Positions 33,747 through 45,238 of a stretch of 64,000 nt of DNA are shown here, piece by piece. The notes below the pieces were generated by a model. The model worked only from the letters and a program-made list of their open reading frames with translations, was not told the DNA's origin and did no database searches. Where the stretch lies: NCBI GenBank assembly GCA_037043455.1, contig JAWPHD010000001.1:1364001-1428000 (forward strand), in the 5' to 3' direction. This DNA comes from Cyrtodaria siliqua. Its lineage: Eukaryota > Mollusca > Bivalvia > Adapedonta > Hiatellidae. Both the position numbers and the translations under genes were made by a program. The first letter of the stretch is position 1. Every line of letters starts with the position of its first letter.

Positions 33747-35368
33747 TCTAAACAATAGGCCCAAGTGGGCCTGTGGACGCTCTACTTGCTAATCATAAAG
33801 TTTATGTATAATATCATTCAACCGGAACATGGCGATGATTTACGCAACTAGGCTTGGTATTGATCATCCCTGCCAAGTTTGCTGAAATCCAGCCAGAGGT
33901 TCAGGAGAACTAGTCTGTACAACGTTAGTGTATTAAAACCTTTAAGGAGTCATAACTCTGCCAAAATTCATTCAACCAGAACACGGCAATGAAAGGTGCA
34001 ACTAGGCTTGGTACTTAACATCCCCACCAAGATTCGCTGAAATCCGACAAGAAGTTCAGAAGAGACTAATCTGGACAAAGTTTGTCTATTAAAACCTTTA
34101 AAGGGCCATAACTCTGCCAAAAATCATTCAACCGGAATATGGCGATGATATGCACAACTAGGCTTGATACTGATCATCCCCTGTCAAGTTTCGCTGAAAT
34201 CCAGCCAGGGTTCTGGAGAATTAGCCCGGAAAATGTTTGTATATCAAAAACCTTTATAGGGCCATAACTCTGCCAAAAATCTGAAAACCGGAACGCGACG
34301 ATGATATGTACAACTAGGGTTGGTGCTGATCATTCTGGTAAAGTTTCGTTGAAATCTGGCGAGGGATGCAGGAGAACTACAGTCCAGACAAAGTTTGTGT
34401 ATTAAAACCTTTAAAAGGCCATGACTCTGTCAAAAATCATTCATTCAACCAGAACACGGTGACTATATGTACAACTAGGCTTGGTACACTGTCCTGTTTT
34501 AATGGGATGACAATATGGTAAGTGTGAGGTTTGGTGCACCCTAGAACCGGTCTAAACAACAATGGCCTACTTTGCCACTGACCGTTCCAAGGCGGTAGCC
34601 CTATTGTCAACCGCTGAAATCCGTCCAAATGAAGGCTCTTTCGTCTTAATGAGGCCAAAATATAGCATATTTCAGAAATCAAGGGCCATAACTCCTGTTT
34701 AAATGGTCCAATATGGCTGTTTTTTCAAATTTGAAAGAGCTTTCATTGATATTAACAATCTGGTAAAGTTTGGTAAAGATCAGATGAAAAATGAAGGCCC
34801 TATCATTTTTAACGAAATCAAGGGCCATAACTCCGCTGTTACTGGTCCGACCTGACTGGTTTTCGAACTTGTCCGAGCTTTCATTGACATTAACAATCCG
34901 ATAAAGTTTGGTAGAGATGGGATGAAAAATAAAGGCCTTATCGTCTTAACGAGGCAAAATGTAGCATTTTTAACTAATTAAGGGCCATAACTTCGCTGTA
35001 ACTGGCCCGATCTGGTTGGTTTTCAAACTTGTCCGAGCTTTCATTGACATGAATAATCAAATAAGGTTTGGTAAAGATCGGATGAAAAATGAAGGCCCTA
35101 TCGTCTTTACTAGGTAAAAGTTAACGGACAGATGACGGACGGACGACGGACAACTCGCCATCTCATAAGCTCTGATGACCCTTGGCTGGTTTTTAAAGCT
35201 GTCATTAATGTTAACAATCCGGTAAAGTTTGGTAAAGATCAGATGAAAAATGAAGGCCCTATCGTCTTAACGAGGTAAAAGTTAACGGACAGACGACGGA
35301 CGGACGACGGACGGACGACGGACAACTCGCCATCCCATAAGCTCTGCTGGCCCATGGCCAGTAGAGCT
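33747..35368 (+). mobile_element. Composite tandem element B1 (ends GCTCTACT...AGTAGAGC)
   Basis: Starts with AGGCCCAAGTGGGCCTGTGG ACGCTCTACTTGC (adjacent pieces) and ends with GGCCAGTAGAGCT, an inverted match. The inside holds about four units of roughly 150 bp carrying GGCCATAACTCTGCCAAAA, then three or four units carrying TTGTCCGAGCTTTCATTGAC, and then ACGGACGG microsatellite. A 138-bp piece of repeat A (34478-34615) is inserted within it. It interrupts RT copy 3. No coding capacity. Confidence 0.75.
34478..34615 (+). repeat. Dispersed repeat A fragment 10 inside B1
   Basis: TACACTGTCCTGTTTTAATG through GCACCCTAGAACCGGTC to GCCCTATTGTCAACC, with B1 units on both sides. Confidence 0.75.
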
Positions 35369-35594
35369 GAAAAAAGAATAAGTTGAGAAACATAGACCCC
35401 ATAAGAAGTAGCTCGGGGAACATCCCCATCTACATGGGGATAATTAACAATATCAAAATTAAAAATTAAAATCATCCCTCTTGTCATAAATTGTGCTTAT
35501 TGTTTTATTCAACTGTTTTATTTCAACTGAATGTTTTATTCAACTGAAAGATTCATATCGAGAAAATAAACATCCGTATCAAAAAAAAGAGTAT

Positions 35595-35840
35595 TTATTG
35601 GCATTCACACTAGCGTTTGTTTAGTGCTGTGTTGCGGCCGTAAAAGGTCGCCCGACTACAAATCAGTAGTGTTATTACTTACTGGTCCTTTGTGATCATC
35701 AAGCCCGATCTTTGTGGCTTTAAAGTAGAATATCGCTTAACCGGTGCTAGGAGGCGTGAGAGGTGTTGCACTTTATATTACCTCTCATGAACAGACTCAG
35801 TAAAACCGGGTATGCTGCTTTTATCTCTTGTTTCTGTTTG
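35595..35840 (+). repeat. Dispersed repeat C, copy 2
   Basis: GCGGCCGTAAAAGGTCGCCC, TACTGGTCCTTTGTGATCAT, GGCTTTAAAGTAGAATATCG and TTACCTCTCATGAACAGACT match copy 1. It lies inside the 5' half of RT copy 3. Confidence 0.65.
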
Positions 35841-36164
35841 TTTCTTCCAAGGGATTCCATTTTCAGTATTTTTGTTAAGTTGAAGTTCTTCGGGGTATAT
35901 ATTATTTACCATAGCAGAAAAGAAAGGATTGTCAATGTTTAATTTATCAGACAAATACCGAGAGGTGTCATTAAAGGCTTCGATGGCATCTGAGTATCTG
36001 GTGAGACTCAATACTGATCTTATTGAAATATCGCATACAAGTACAAATAAAGAGTGCAATAATCGTATACAGGAGATACGTGACCTGCAAACATAACGCC
36101 GTTATTCTATATATAGGTCAAAGGCTTAATGCATACCACCAGTTTGGCCTAAGTTGTTAAATTG

Positions 36165-36345
36165 GGAAGTCAGTAGGTAAGAATGAGGTTGGTGAACAAA
36201 AGAAGCTGTTTGAAACACCAGTGCCAAGTAGCACTTTTGCCACTGACCGTCATATTGCGGTACCCCTGATGTCAACCATTTTACATTTGTGGTTCACGTC
36301 AGAAGTATTTATCCATGTAATTGTTGTTGTTTTTGAATACGTGTT
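36165..36345 (+). repeat. Dispersed repeat A, very diverged copy 11
   Basis: AAGAATGAGGTTGGTGAACA, GCCACTGACCGTCATATTGC and GATGTCAACCATTTTAC keep the order of repeat A landmarks. Confidence 0.5.
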
Positions 36346-36364
36346 TTTTTATTCACTATGTTTT

Positions 36365-37415
36365 ATGATTCAAGATTCAAGATTCTTTATTAAGTAACGT
36401 AAACATTACAATGTTGTTGCGTGATACAATGAATAATATTATATACAACAGTCAGTCATGATAAGTATGTGCATAGACATAAAGGCAATGAGCAAAACAA
36501 GATTTATACGATAAAGATATACAAACATATATTGAACGTGAGGTTGTACTAAGTATTGACAAAAATAGAACAATGCAATGAGTATGTATGTTCTTATATA
36601 CATACTGAAATATCATGAAGAACGTTAAAGCATATAGATGTGCAAAAGATGGTGTATTATTTACTTTAAGTGAGATTTACAGTACATTTTTATGACGATC
36701 AACTATGTTTTGTCGAATAAATGTCGCTTGATATACAAATTTACAAAGTTTTGTGATAACAGAAAAACTAACAGGCTGCATTAGCTCAATAAATTTAAAA
36801 ACGCTTGGTCTAACAAAGTAACGTGATTTAATATATTGTTTTTGAATGTCAGTGTATGCTTGTCATATACAAATAAAGTGGTATTCGTCTTCTAGATCAC
36901 CAGAATTATAAATTAAACAGTAGCGTTGATCATGGTCGATTTTGTTAACACCATAACGACCTGTTTCAATCCGCAGTTGATGCGAAGACAGTCTTACCTT
37001 AGTAAGTTCATTACGAAATTTCTGTGGTATTTTATCTAGATAATACTTATAATTGAAAGTGATCTTAAATAGTCTGTATGTACACAAAGATCGACTGTTA
37101 TTTACAGTAGTATACAGTAGTATACCACGATTGAACAAATTGATCGATTATTCTTTGCTTGAACAAAAGATAAAACGTAAGTAAATTAACCCCATCTGGA
37201 TTGTTCCATACATCAGAAAAACCGGTATCATTTAACAATGTTTTAACACGAGAAACCCAATTAGTTTTACCTCTATGACAGTCCAATGTTAATGACTTGT
37301 ACTCACGTTGTAAAATGAATGTTGTTGTCAGATCTAACAATTTTGCACCAATACTTAACAATACGGATATATCTATTAACATACATAGGATATCTACATA
37401 ACTCACCATATATGA
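36365..37415 (-). pseudogene. 5'-truncated LINE, ORF2 C-terminus plus 3' UTR and repeat tail
   Basis: The minus strand encodes NWVSRVKTLLNDTGFSDVW and LFKQRIIDQFVQSWY (37098-37409). In another frame it then encodes FRNELTKVRLSSHQLRIETG, RYGVNKIDHDQRYC and EDEYHF (36863-37138). These are typical of the region after the RT domain in jockey/CR1-like non-LTR retrotransposons. The frame change coincides with a 10-bp tandem duplication (ACAGTAGTAT twice, about 37104-37123). About 490 bp of 3' UTR follow, ending in AATAAAGAATCTTGAATCTT GAATC at 36365-36390, a short tandem tail. The 5' part is missing. Confidence 0.75.
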
Positions 37416-37667
37416 ATTCTACATTTCCTGTTAGACTCTTGTATCTATTGTTATACTGATATTTTCAAGATGTCTGATTATTAGATGATTTATCAATGTT
37501 TCATTTTAATATATCTTTTGTGCAGATTAACAATCAAATAAGAAAGTGAAAATGTGATGAAACATAATAATCTACACATGTTGTTTTTATTTAATCAGTT
37601 TACTTCATTGGCCAAAATAAATCATCATACGAGAATGCAAACAATCACGTGAGAATATAATCAAAAC
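37416..37667. other. No gene recognised
   Basis: AT-rich, nothing supported. Confidence 0.4.
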
Positions 37668-39532
37668 AAGAGGCCCAAGAGGGCCTGTGAACGCTCTACT
37701 GGCTGTTATACCATTGATGAATCGAGTCGTACTACATGGTGTCTAGAGTGTACACAAGGTTTTTCAAGTATTTGACCTAGTGACCTAGTTTTTGACCCCA
37801 TGGGACCCATTTTCGAACTTGACCAAAATATAATTAAGACAACATTTCGACAAAGTTTCATCAAGATCGGGTCAGAAATATGGCCTCTAGAGTGTACTAG
37901 TGACCTAGTTTTTGACCCTGTGTGACCCTGTGTGACCCATTTTCGAACTTTAGCAAGCTATAATTGAGACACATATTCTGACAAAATTGCATCAAGATCG
38001 GGTCAAAAATATGGCCTCTAGAGTGTACACACGGTTTTTCCAAAGTTTGACCTAGTGACCTAGTTTTTAACACCATGTGACCCATTTTTGAACTTGACCA
38101 AGATATAATTAAGACAAACATTTTGACAAAGAGTGTACACAAGGTTTTTCCAATATTTGACCTAGTGACCTAGTTTTTAACCCCATGTGACCCATTTTCA
38201 AACTTGACCAAGATATAATTAAGACAAACATTCTGACAAAGTTGCATCAAGCTCGGGTCAAATATGGCCTCTAGAGTGTACACAATGTTTTTCCAATATT
38301 TGACCTAGTGACCTAGTTTTTAACTTCATGTGACCCATTTCCGAACTTGATCAAGATATAATTAAGATGAACAATTTGACAAAATTTCATCAAGATTGGG
38401 TAACAAATATGACCTCTAGAGTGTACACAAGTTTTTTCAAGTATTTGACCTAGTGACCTAGGTTTTGACCCCACATGACCCATTTTTGAACTTGACCGAG
38501 ATTTCATTAAGACAAACATTCTGACAAAGTTTCATCAAGATCGGGACAAAAATATGGCCTCTAGAGTGTACACACGTTTTTTCCAAAGTTTGACCTATTG
38601 ACCTAGTTTTTAACACCATGTGACCCATTTTTGAACTTGACCAAGATATAATTAAGACAAACATTTTGACAAAGTTTCATCAAGATTGCATCAGAAATAC
38701 GGCTTCTAGAGTGTACACAATGTTTTTCAAGTATTTGACCTAGTGACCTAGTTTTTAACCTCATGTGACCCATTTTCAAGCTTGACCAAGATATGATTAA
38801 GACAAACATTCTGACAAAGTTGCATCAAGCTCGGGTCAAAAATATGGCCTCTAGAGTGTACACAAGGTTTTTTCCAATATTTGACCTAGTGACCTACTTT
38901 TTGACCCCACATGACCCATTTTTGAACTTGACCGAGATTTTATTAAAACAAACATTCTGACAAAGTTTCATCAAGATCAGGTCAAAAATATGGCCTCTAG
39001 AGTGTACACACGGTTTTTCCAAAGTTTGACCTAGTGACCTAGTTTTTAAAACCATGTGACCCATTTTTTAACTTGATCAAGATATAATTAAGACAAACAT
39101 TTTGACAAAGTTTCATCAAGCTTGAGTCAGAAATACGGCTTCTAGAGTGTACACAAGGTTTTTCAAGTATTTGACCTAGTGACCTAGTTTTTAACCCCAT
39201 GTGACCCATTTTCAAACTTGACCAAGATATAATTAAGACAAACATTCTGACAAAGTTGCATCAAGCTCAGATCAAAAATATGGCCTTTAGAGTGTACACA
39301 AGGTTTTTCCAATATTTGTCCTAGTGACCTAGTTTTTGATCCCACATGACCCATTTTCGAACTTGACCGAGATTTTATTGAGACAAACATTCTGACAAAG
39401 TTTCATGATGATTGCATCAGAAATGTGGCTTCTAGAGTGTACACAAGCAAAAGTTAACGGACGGACGACGGACGACGGAAGACGGACAACACACCATCCC
39501 ATAAGCTCTGCTGGCCCTTGGCCAGTAGAGCT
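37668..39532 (+). mobile_element. Composite tandem element B2, about 145-bp units
   Basis: Starts AGGCCCAAGAGGGCCTGTGA ACGCTCTACTGGC (adjacent pieces) and ends GGCCCTTGGCCAGTAGAGCT. Inside are about 12 units of roughly 145 bp with GACCTAGTGACCTAG, GACCCATTTT(C/T)GAACTTGAC, and GGCCTCTAGAGTGTACAC. The last 80 bp are ACGGACG microsatellite. Minus-strand ORFs of 68 codons repeat every 145 bp and mirror the unit. The same ends as B1 enclose different units, so ends and cores evolve separately. Confidence 0.85.
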
Positions 39533-40100
39533 AAAAACAATTTCTCATTTCTTAAACGTATTAATATTGTTCCCTAATACAGACAACGTATTGATATTGT
39601 TCCCTGATACAGACAACGTATTATTTGCTTAGTATTCACGTGTGTTTTTATTGTTATTTTTGGCACATCTAGTTTACAGCTTCATGTCAGTAACATTTTA
39701 AATTCAGAACTGATCGATACGTGGCAGCTGTGTTTTTAATATAATCTTCAGAGGAACGAAAACTAGAACAATTGTCCTGTAGAAACCGTAGCACTCAGAC
39801 GCAACGGCACTGTATGTCCGCACAAGTATAATCAATTACTCAAATATATATAACATTTATTAGAATATGTTAATGAATAAGTTATTACTGAAAACATACA
39901 TAGGTCAAAGACAATTCAAATGAAAATCTAGATAAACACAGACCTAAATGCAAATTATATGGTGTTTTTGGTTAAATAGTATAAACTAGGTTAGATTATT
40001 ACTGCAAGCATGATTCATTACTGAAATGAGTGTTGTCTACACAATCCTTACTAGATATATAACACGTGACAGTGACATAGAGCTGTGTAGTGGCATAATA
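39533..40100. other. No gene recognised
   Basis: A 27-bp direct repeat (CAACGTATTGATATTGTTCC) near 39575. Otherwise nothing supported. Confidence 0.4.
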
Positions 40101-40101
40101 A

Positions 40102-40518
40102 TACACAGGAAAAATATCTAGGCGTGAAATTCATATGTTTTATATATGTAATACATATGTATTCCACATATGTATTTCATATGAAAGTAACACATATGTA
40201 ATACATATGAAACTATTTTTTTTACTAAATAATATTAAAACTTAAATAGGTTGTTAAACCATTTTCTACAATATTCTGCAATTTTATTTTATAAAAACTT
40301 ATAAATATGTTTCATATGAAATACATATGTATACATTTCATATGTGGCACAGGTGTATTTTTTTAACATGAAACATATATGTGGTACATATGTGACACAT
40401 ATGTATCATTTACATATGTGTCACATTTGTAAATAGCATAATTTATATACGAAAGAAACATGCAAAAAATAAGAAAGTAACACATATGTGGCAAATGTCA
40501 CAACGATGTTCCTGTGTA
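40102..40518. mobile_element. CATATG-rich MITE-like element
   Basis: TACACAGGAA on the left and TTCCTGTGTA on the right are exact inverted 10-mers. Between them CATATG and ACATATGT/ATATGTAT occur more than fifteen times, mostly as palindromic blocks. No ORF. Confidence 0.45.
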
Positions 40519-41035
40519 TAAGTAAGACAACTAATGTTGCCACTGCTGCATTTATATTATGAGAGTTGTCTTTTTTTAACTGTTAACATTTTGTAATTTT
40601 TTACATATCAGAATTTATCATGTGGAAGTTACCTTCCTTTTATATGTATGTATCAAGATCACAGCGTGTTCTACGTATTGGTAGTTTGAGTCCAGTCTTA
40701 TGGCATCTACGGTCATATACCACTTTGCATTTCCCTTAGGCTTACATTACAGCCTTTTGGCCTTCAACCCCTATTCCTAACTCCATTTGGCTAATAACTA
40801 ACCTTTCTTAAAGAACTATCTTAGATACACTCAAATCGGGGATTATTTAATGCTTTCAGCCTCTAATAGTTCACTGAATGTGTCAACCCACCCATCCCCA
40901 TCAAGGCCGAATATACCCTTAGTACAATTGTATCAGTAAAAATTCAAATACATGTATCATTCAAAATATCCTAAATGAACATATTTTACGATAGAGATGC
41001 AAAATGTTGATTTGTTTAGGGGATTTTATATGATT
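40519..41035. other. No gene recognised
   Basis: Nothing supported. Confidence 0.4.
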
Positions 41036-41039
41036 TGGG

Positions 41040-41530
41040 TAAAAGTAGATATAAAAGTCGAACAGGAAATGTAGCATTCAAGGACGACAGTCAACCACAA
41101 ACACACACACAAACACAGAACAACTATAAAGATGAATAAAAGGCAAGATAAGAAATCCCAAACACAAAAGGAGTAAAGGGCTATCGCCTTGGAACAAGGC
41201 CGCTGGGGTTTAAACCAGGTTCTAGGGTACACCAAACCTCACACTTACCCTAATGTCATCCCAATTAACGGGACAGTGTAAATAAAGATATCCCCGCCAG
41301 GTTATAATCTCTAACAAACAAGGCAGCATTAATAGGCAATACAAGTACATTATCATGTATATACTCGTATAATATGAAAGTAAGTACTCAGTTGCTTGGC
41401 AGAAGCCATGGCAACAAGAAAACAAACCGTTAAGGGTACGACAAGACAAGATAAACGACAAACATCAAACTTTACCGTCCCATAAGGATTTAGGTAGATG
41501 TCAGAAAAGGGTCCACAATCTGTCCGGTCA
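41040..41530 (-). repeat. Dispersed repeat A, long copy 12
   Basis: AAAGTCGAACAGGAAATGTA, GCTATCGCCTTGGAACAAGG, GTACACCAAACCTCACACTT and CCGTCCCATAAGGATTTAGG, in reverse orientation. The two minus ORFs (41026-41461) are by-products. Confidence 0.75.
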
Positions 41531-41639
41531 CTACGTTCGTCAAATCAGAATCTACCTTACAATATGTCTATATGCCCTAATTGAACATATACCTTGTTCA
41601 ACCAGTCAGAAAACCCAAATCAGTAGTGGTATCTGACCA

Positions 41640-41800
41640 TATGGGTGAAGAAACGAAGAAGCGAAGAAGCGAAGCCGCAAAGCCGCGAAGGTGCGAAGGA
41701 GCGAAGAAAAAATGAGCGAAAGGTGTCTATTCTCCTTTGCTTCTTCGTAACGCGTCTTCGTATTTTCGGCTTCAGCGACGTATGATATATGTTCCCAAAT
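41640..41800. repeat. GCGAAGAAGC-type simple repeat region
   Basis: Irregular GAAGCGAAGAAGCGAAG and GGTGCGAAGGAGCGAAG runs, followed by a partly inverted CTTTGCTTCTTCG. Composition differs from the flanks. Confidence 0.7.
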
Positions 41801-42187
41801 AGCCACCATATTTTTTAATGTATGATTATTGTATCAAAATGATAATAACGTCGTGTATCAAAAGCGTGCATATCATGGCTAGCAAAGGAATAGCAAAGTG
41901 CCTTTCAAAAGGCATATCAAATCATGCATCATGGTGTAATCAAACTGTGTATCAAAATGTGAATAAAGTGTTGCCAATGCTTATCAAAGTGTCAATAAAA
42001 ATGTGAATAAATGTTTAACAAAGTTTGAATCAAAAAGTAAATAATTATAGAAACGTTACATCGAGTAAATCAACATAAATTTTATTTCGATACACATTGT
42101 ATAATGCGCTTTCAATTATGCGCTTTCAATTATGATTCTCAATGCGTATCAACGTATTTATCAAAGTGGTATTCAATTAAGAAATGA

Positions 42188-42340
42188 AATATTTCCAGCG
42201 GGTTTATATTGTCCCAGATCAAAACCTGGTGGGCGGGACTTGAAGACCATCGATACCAAGGGACGGCCGCTGTTTCGATGTGTTTCAAGTCCCAACCACC
42301 CGGTTTTGATCTCGCACAATATAAACCCGCTGGCAATATT
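42188..42340. repeat. Foldback 1, about 65-bp arms
   Basis: AATATTTCCAGCGGGTTTAT is matched in reverse by ATAAACCCGCTGGCAATATT. Pairing continues through GATCAAAACC(T/G)GGTGG and GGGACTTGAA. The central loop is short. ORFs on both strands reflect the palindrome. Confidence 0.9.
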
Positions 42341-42464
42341 TTATTTTTATCTGACAATGATTTTTATGTATTTATACACACGTGTCCGAGAGAATGAACA
42401 TAATACAAACACATTCACACAAATTACATTGTCCATCTCTTAGCACCAAAGGAAGAAAATATAC

Positions 42465-42540
42465 AGTTCAGTGGCAAATAGGCCGCCCCACAAGGGGTTC
42501 AAACCGGGTCTAGGGTGTACCAGACCTCACACTATATCAA
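42465..42540 (-). repeat. Dispersed repeat A, short piece 13
   Basis: TTCAGTGGCAAATAGGCC, GGTTCAAACCGGGTCTAGGG and ACCAGACCTCACACT. Confidence 0.55.
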
Positions 42541-42915
42541 CAACATTTTTGTCAGGTTTGGACATACGTGATTTTATGTTAGGACTTCCCCAGATACGCA
42601 AGCTGATGTCATCGACGCTATTAATAATACATCACGCTATTTGGATGATATACTAAATTTGGATAATCATTTCTTTTCTTCTATGGTTCCTAACATTTAT
42701 CCTCCAGAACTAAAACTCAATAAAGCAAACATTTCGGATTCTGTCTCTCCGTTTCTTGATTTAGATTTTTCTATTGAAAATGGAGTAGTAATAACTAAAA
42801 AATGTATGCTAAGAGAGATGATTTTGATTTCGATATTGATAATTATCCACATTTGGATGGGGATATCCCTTTCTCAGTTAATTCGTTTTGCCAGCTATCT
42901 ACGCTTTCTCTAATG
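42540..42915 (+). pseudogene. Reverse-transcriptase fragment, copy 4
   Basis: The plus strand encodes, in shifted frames, a start piece (about 42555-42640, with INNTSRYLDD across the join) and then 42641-42913: DDILNLDNHFFSSMVPNIYP, PELKLNKANISDS and SPFLDLDFSIENGVV. A frameshift follows and the frame returns near SQLIRF. The YLDD palm box is intact here. Repeat A copy 14 follows directly in the same orientation, consistent with it being the element's 3' region. Confidence 0.7.
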
Positions 42916-42919
42916 TAAG

Positions 42920-43200
42920 GGGTTAACTCGGCGGGGATTATTTTCATTTACACTGTCCTGTTGTTTAGGGATGATGACAGGGTAAGAGTGAGGTTTGGTG
43001 CACCCTTGAACCGGTTTAAACTCCCCGGTGGTCCCTTTTGCCACTGACCGTTCCAAGACGGTACCCCTGTTGTCAACCCTTATATGTTTGTGATGTGCTT
43101 TTTTACTGAATGTGTTTGTGATGTACTTTTCGAATCACCTTTGCTTTATAATACTTCTTGGAGTGACTGTATTCTGTGAATACTACTCTTCCTGTTGGAC
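42920..43200 (+). repeat. Dispersed repeat A, copy 14
   Basis: TCATTTACACTGTCCTGTTG, GGTTTGGTGCACCCTTGAAC, GCCACTGACCGTTCCAAGAC and CTTCCTGTTGGACC. Confidence 0.75.
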
Positions 43201-43454
43201 CTTTTCTTTGGTACAATCATGCAGTTAACAAGTTTGAGCTGCATTTTGACCGGTAAATATTTCAGTCCTTTAAAGTTTGCTTCTAAAAGCGAATGAAGCT
43301 TTGCTTGCTTTCAACTGTAATTGTTCTGAAGCTTGTTTGAAATCTACTGTATAGTGTCATGTGATGCCAAGATATTGGAATGAGTCAACTAGTTCTATTA
43401 AATTGTTTCTATAGCTAAAGTGCTTTAAGTATTTTTCTTTTAGCGTTCTTTTAT

Positions 43455-43800
43455 TAAAAATAAGTATAAAAGTCGAACAGGAAATACAGCTTTTACAGTA
43501 CACAGAACCCAAACCCAAAAAAAATCGCAAAGAGACAATATGAATGGCAATGTTAATAAGGAATAAGGCATATCACGTCACACACACAAAAAGGGTTGAC
43601 AATAGGGCTACCGATTTGGAACGGTCAGTAGCAAAAAAAAGGCCACTTGGGTTTAAAGCAGGTTCTAGGGTGCACCAAACCTCACACTTACCCTACTGTC
43701 ATCCCAATAAAGCAGGACAATGTAAATAAAGAAATCCCAGCCTTGAACTATTCAACAAGGCAGCATTAATAGGCAATATAAGTAAAACACAAAGATGCTC
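43455..43800 (-). repeat. Dispersed repeat A, copy 15
   Basis: AAGTCGAACAGGAAATACAG, AAGGGTTGACAATAGGGCTA, GGTGCACCAAACCTCACACT and GCATTAATAGGCAATATAAG. Confidence 0.75.
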
Positions 43801-43864
43801 AACTCAAGGACTAACTTCAAAATTAATGAATGATTTAAGGACTGTCGGCATTATTAGAGCTGTA

Positions 43865-44436
43865 GGGGTCATTGTCGTACCAGGAACTACAGAAAGGCAC
43901 CTGGGGTACATTTATGTATACAGAAACCCGAAAATCATCGAAATCCAGAAAGGCCCCCAAATATACATAAATGTACCCGAGACAAAATACAATGTCGTAA
44001 AACGCGGCCGTAACGCGTTCTGTTACTTCACGGAAACGAAACTTTCATTGTTTACAAAGTTTAATCGATTCGCTTTTTAAAAGTCGCTTGCAGTTGCCTC
44101 CGCCTTAAAGGAATGCAGTAGGTCTAAATATTTGACCAACTCTTCTTGAATGACGAGCTGCATATTTGTTTACTTTTTTTTGGCGGTGTTTGATGATTTA
44201 CAACTTCCGGTTGTTTTAAGAAAAATAGCGCAATAGTTAAAGATATTCAATATTGTTTAAGTAGTTGTTTTATCAAGTTCTAAATTGTTTCAATTGCGCC
44301 AATGAGATCTTGTGTTTCCGGGTACGTTTCTGTATATTTGTGGGCCTTTCTGGAATTAAAAGATGTTCGGGTACGTTTCTGTATGCATAATGTACCCCGG
44401 GTACCTTTCTGTAGTACCCGATACGACAATGACCCC
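43865..44436. mobile_element. TIR element with about 105-bp arms
   Basis: GGGGTCATTGTCGTA on the left and TACGACAATGACCCC on the right are exact inverses. The arms continue through ACAGAAAGGCACCTGGGGTA / TACCCCGGGTACCTTTCTGT and CCAGAAAGGCCC / GGGCCTTTCTGG. Each arm also holds an internal direct repeat of a GGGTACNTTTCTGTAT-like motif. No transposase; the ORFs at 43826-44080 and 44280-44517 are palindrome by-products. Outside the arms, ATTATTAGA also appears on both sides in inverted form. Confidence 0.8.
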
Positions 44437-44714
44437 ATCAGCATTATTAGATCATACACAGAGTCAGTGGAAAACAATAACAATAAACAAATAGGTAAAA
44501 CAAAACATGAACAATGAATGAAGAAATATATAGATAAAAATATTTACAAATGTGATATGATAAATACTATAAAATGTTATGTAGATAGTATGACCAAGAT
44601 AGACCTCATACTGAAACGCAATTACAATAGTTCTTAGATTCAATGAAAACTCAGGACACGACTGAAGAATACAAAAGACGAATACTCTATATGTACCTTT
44701 CCTAAAAAAAGTTG

Positions 44715-44965
44715 TTGTTTTTTATGTTTGTGAAGTCATATCTTGCCTTTTATTAACCTTTGTAGTTGTTGTTTGTTTCTGAACATGTTTGTGGCTGACG
44801 GCGGACATTGAATGCTGCATTTCCTGTTCCACTTTTATATCCATTTCATTAGGTCACCATTCGTCTTTAAAGTAGACTAAAGCTTAAGCTTAATCCCCTG
44901 AAGTGTTGCATTTTATATTACCTCTCATAAACAGGCTCAGTAAAACCGAGTCTGTCACTTTCTTC
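44715..44965 (+). repeat. Repeat A fragment 16 followed by repeat C piece
   Basis: TTTTATGTTTGTGAAGTCAT to CTGTTCCACTTTTATATCC, then TCTTTAAAGTAGACTAAAGC and ATTACCTCTCATAAACAGGC. Confidence 0.55.
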
Positions 44966-45238
44966 TTCGAATGGTGTCCATATTTTTAGTGGGATTGTCA
45001 AAATATCAAATATTAATTAGATGCGTATTACTCATTTGATAACGAAACAACATGCATACCATACAATACACAGCTGATACAACATGCATACCATACAATA
45101 CACAGCTATAACGTGATACAACCTCTAGTTTTAAATCTACAGTGAATATGTACAGTTGCAAGTACGTTAGACAAATCATGAATCATTATGTATTTGTGCA
45201 TTGTCTGAAATTGCTGCTTGCCGTTGTATATGTTCACT

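Larger units (their letters stand above)
33250..36060 (-). pseudogene. Reverse-transcriptase copy 3, split by a 1.6-kb insertion
   Basis: The 3' half (33250-33745) includes a piece reading RGYAPIILQRTAHLV and, in DNA, the GAAGTTTATGGTAACGGTAG stretch shared with the other RT copies. The 5' half (35369-36060) encodes DIVNYPHVDGDVPRATSYGV and, at 35845-36059, SDAIEAFNDTSRYLSD then NIDNPFFSAMVNNIYPEELQ. The palm motif reads YLSD where YLDD is expected, so one catalytic Asp is lost. The halves join at CTACAAGCTCT / GAAAAAAGAATAAGTTGAG, by comparison with copy 2. Composite repeat B1 sits between them and a repeat C piece sits at about 35595-35840. Confidence 0.7.

Noticed and set aside
37897..39390. 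Series of 68-81 codon minus ORFs with MFVLIISWSS starts
   Set aside because: They recur every 145 bp with the B2 unit and have no separate coding evidence.
43826..44517. ORFs on both strands of the TIR element
   Set aside because: They are mirror readings of the inverted arms.
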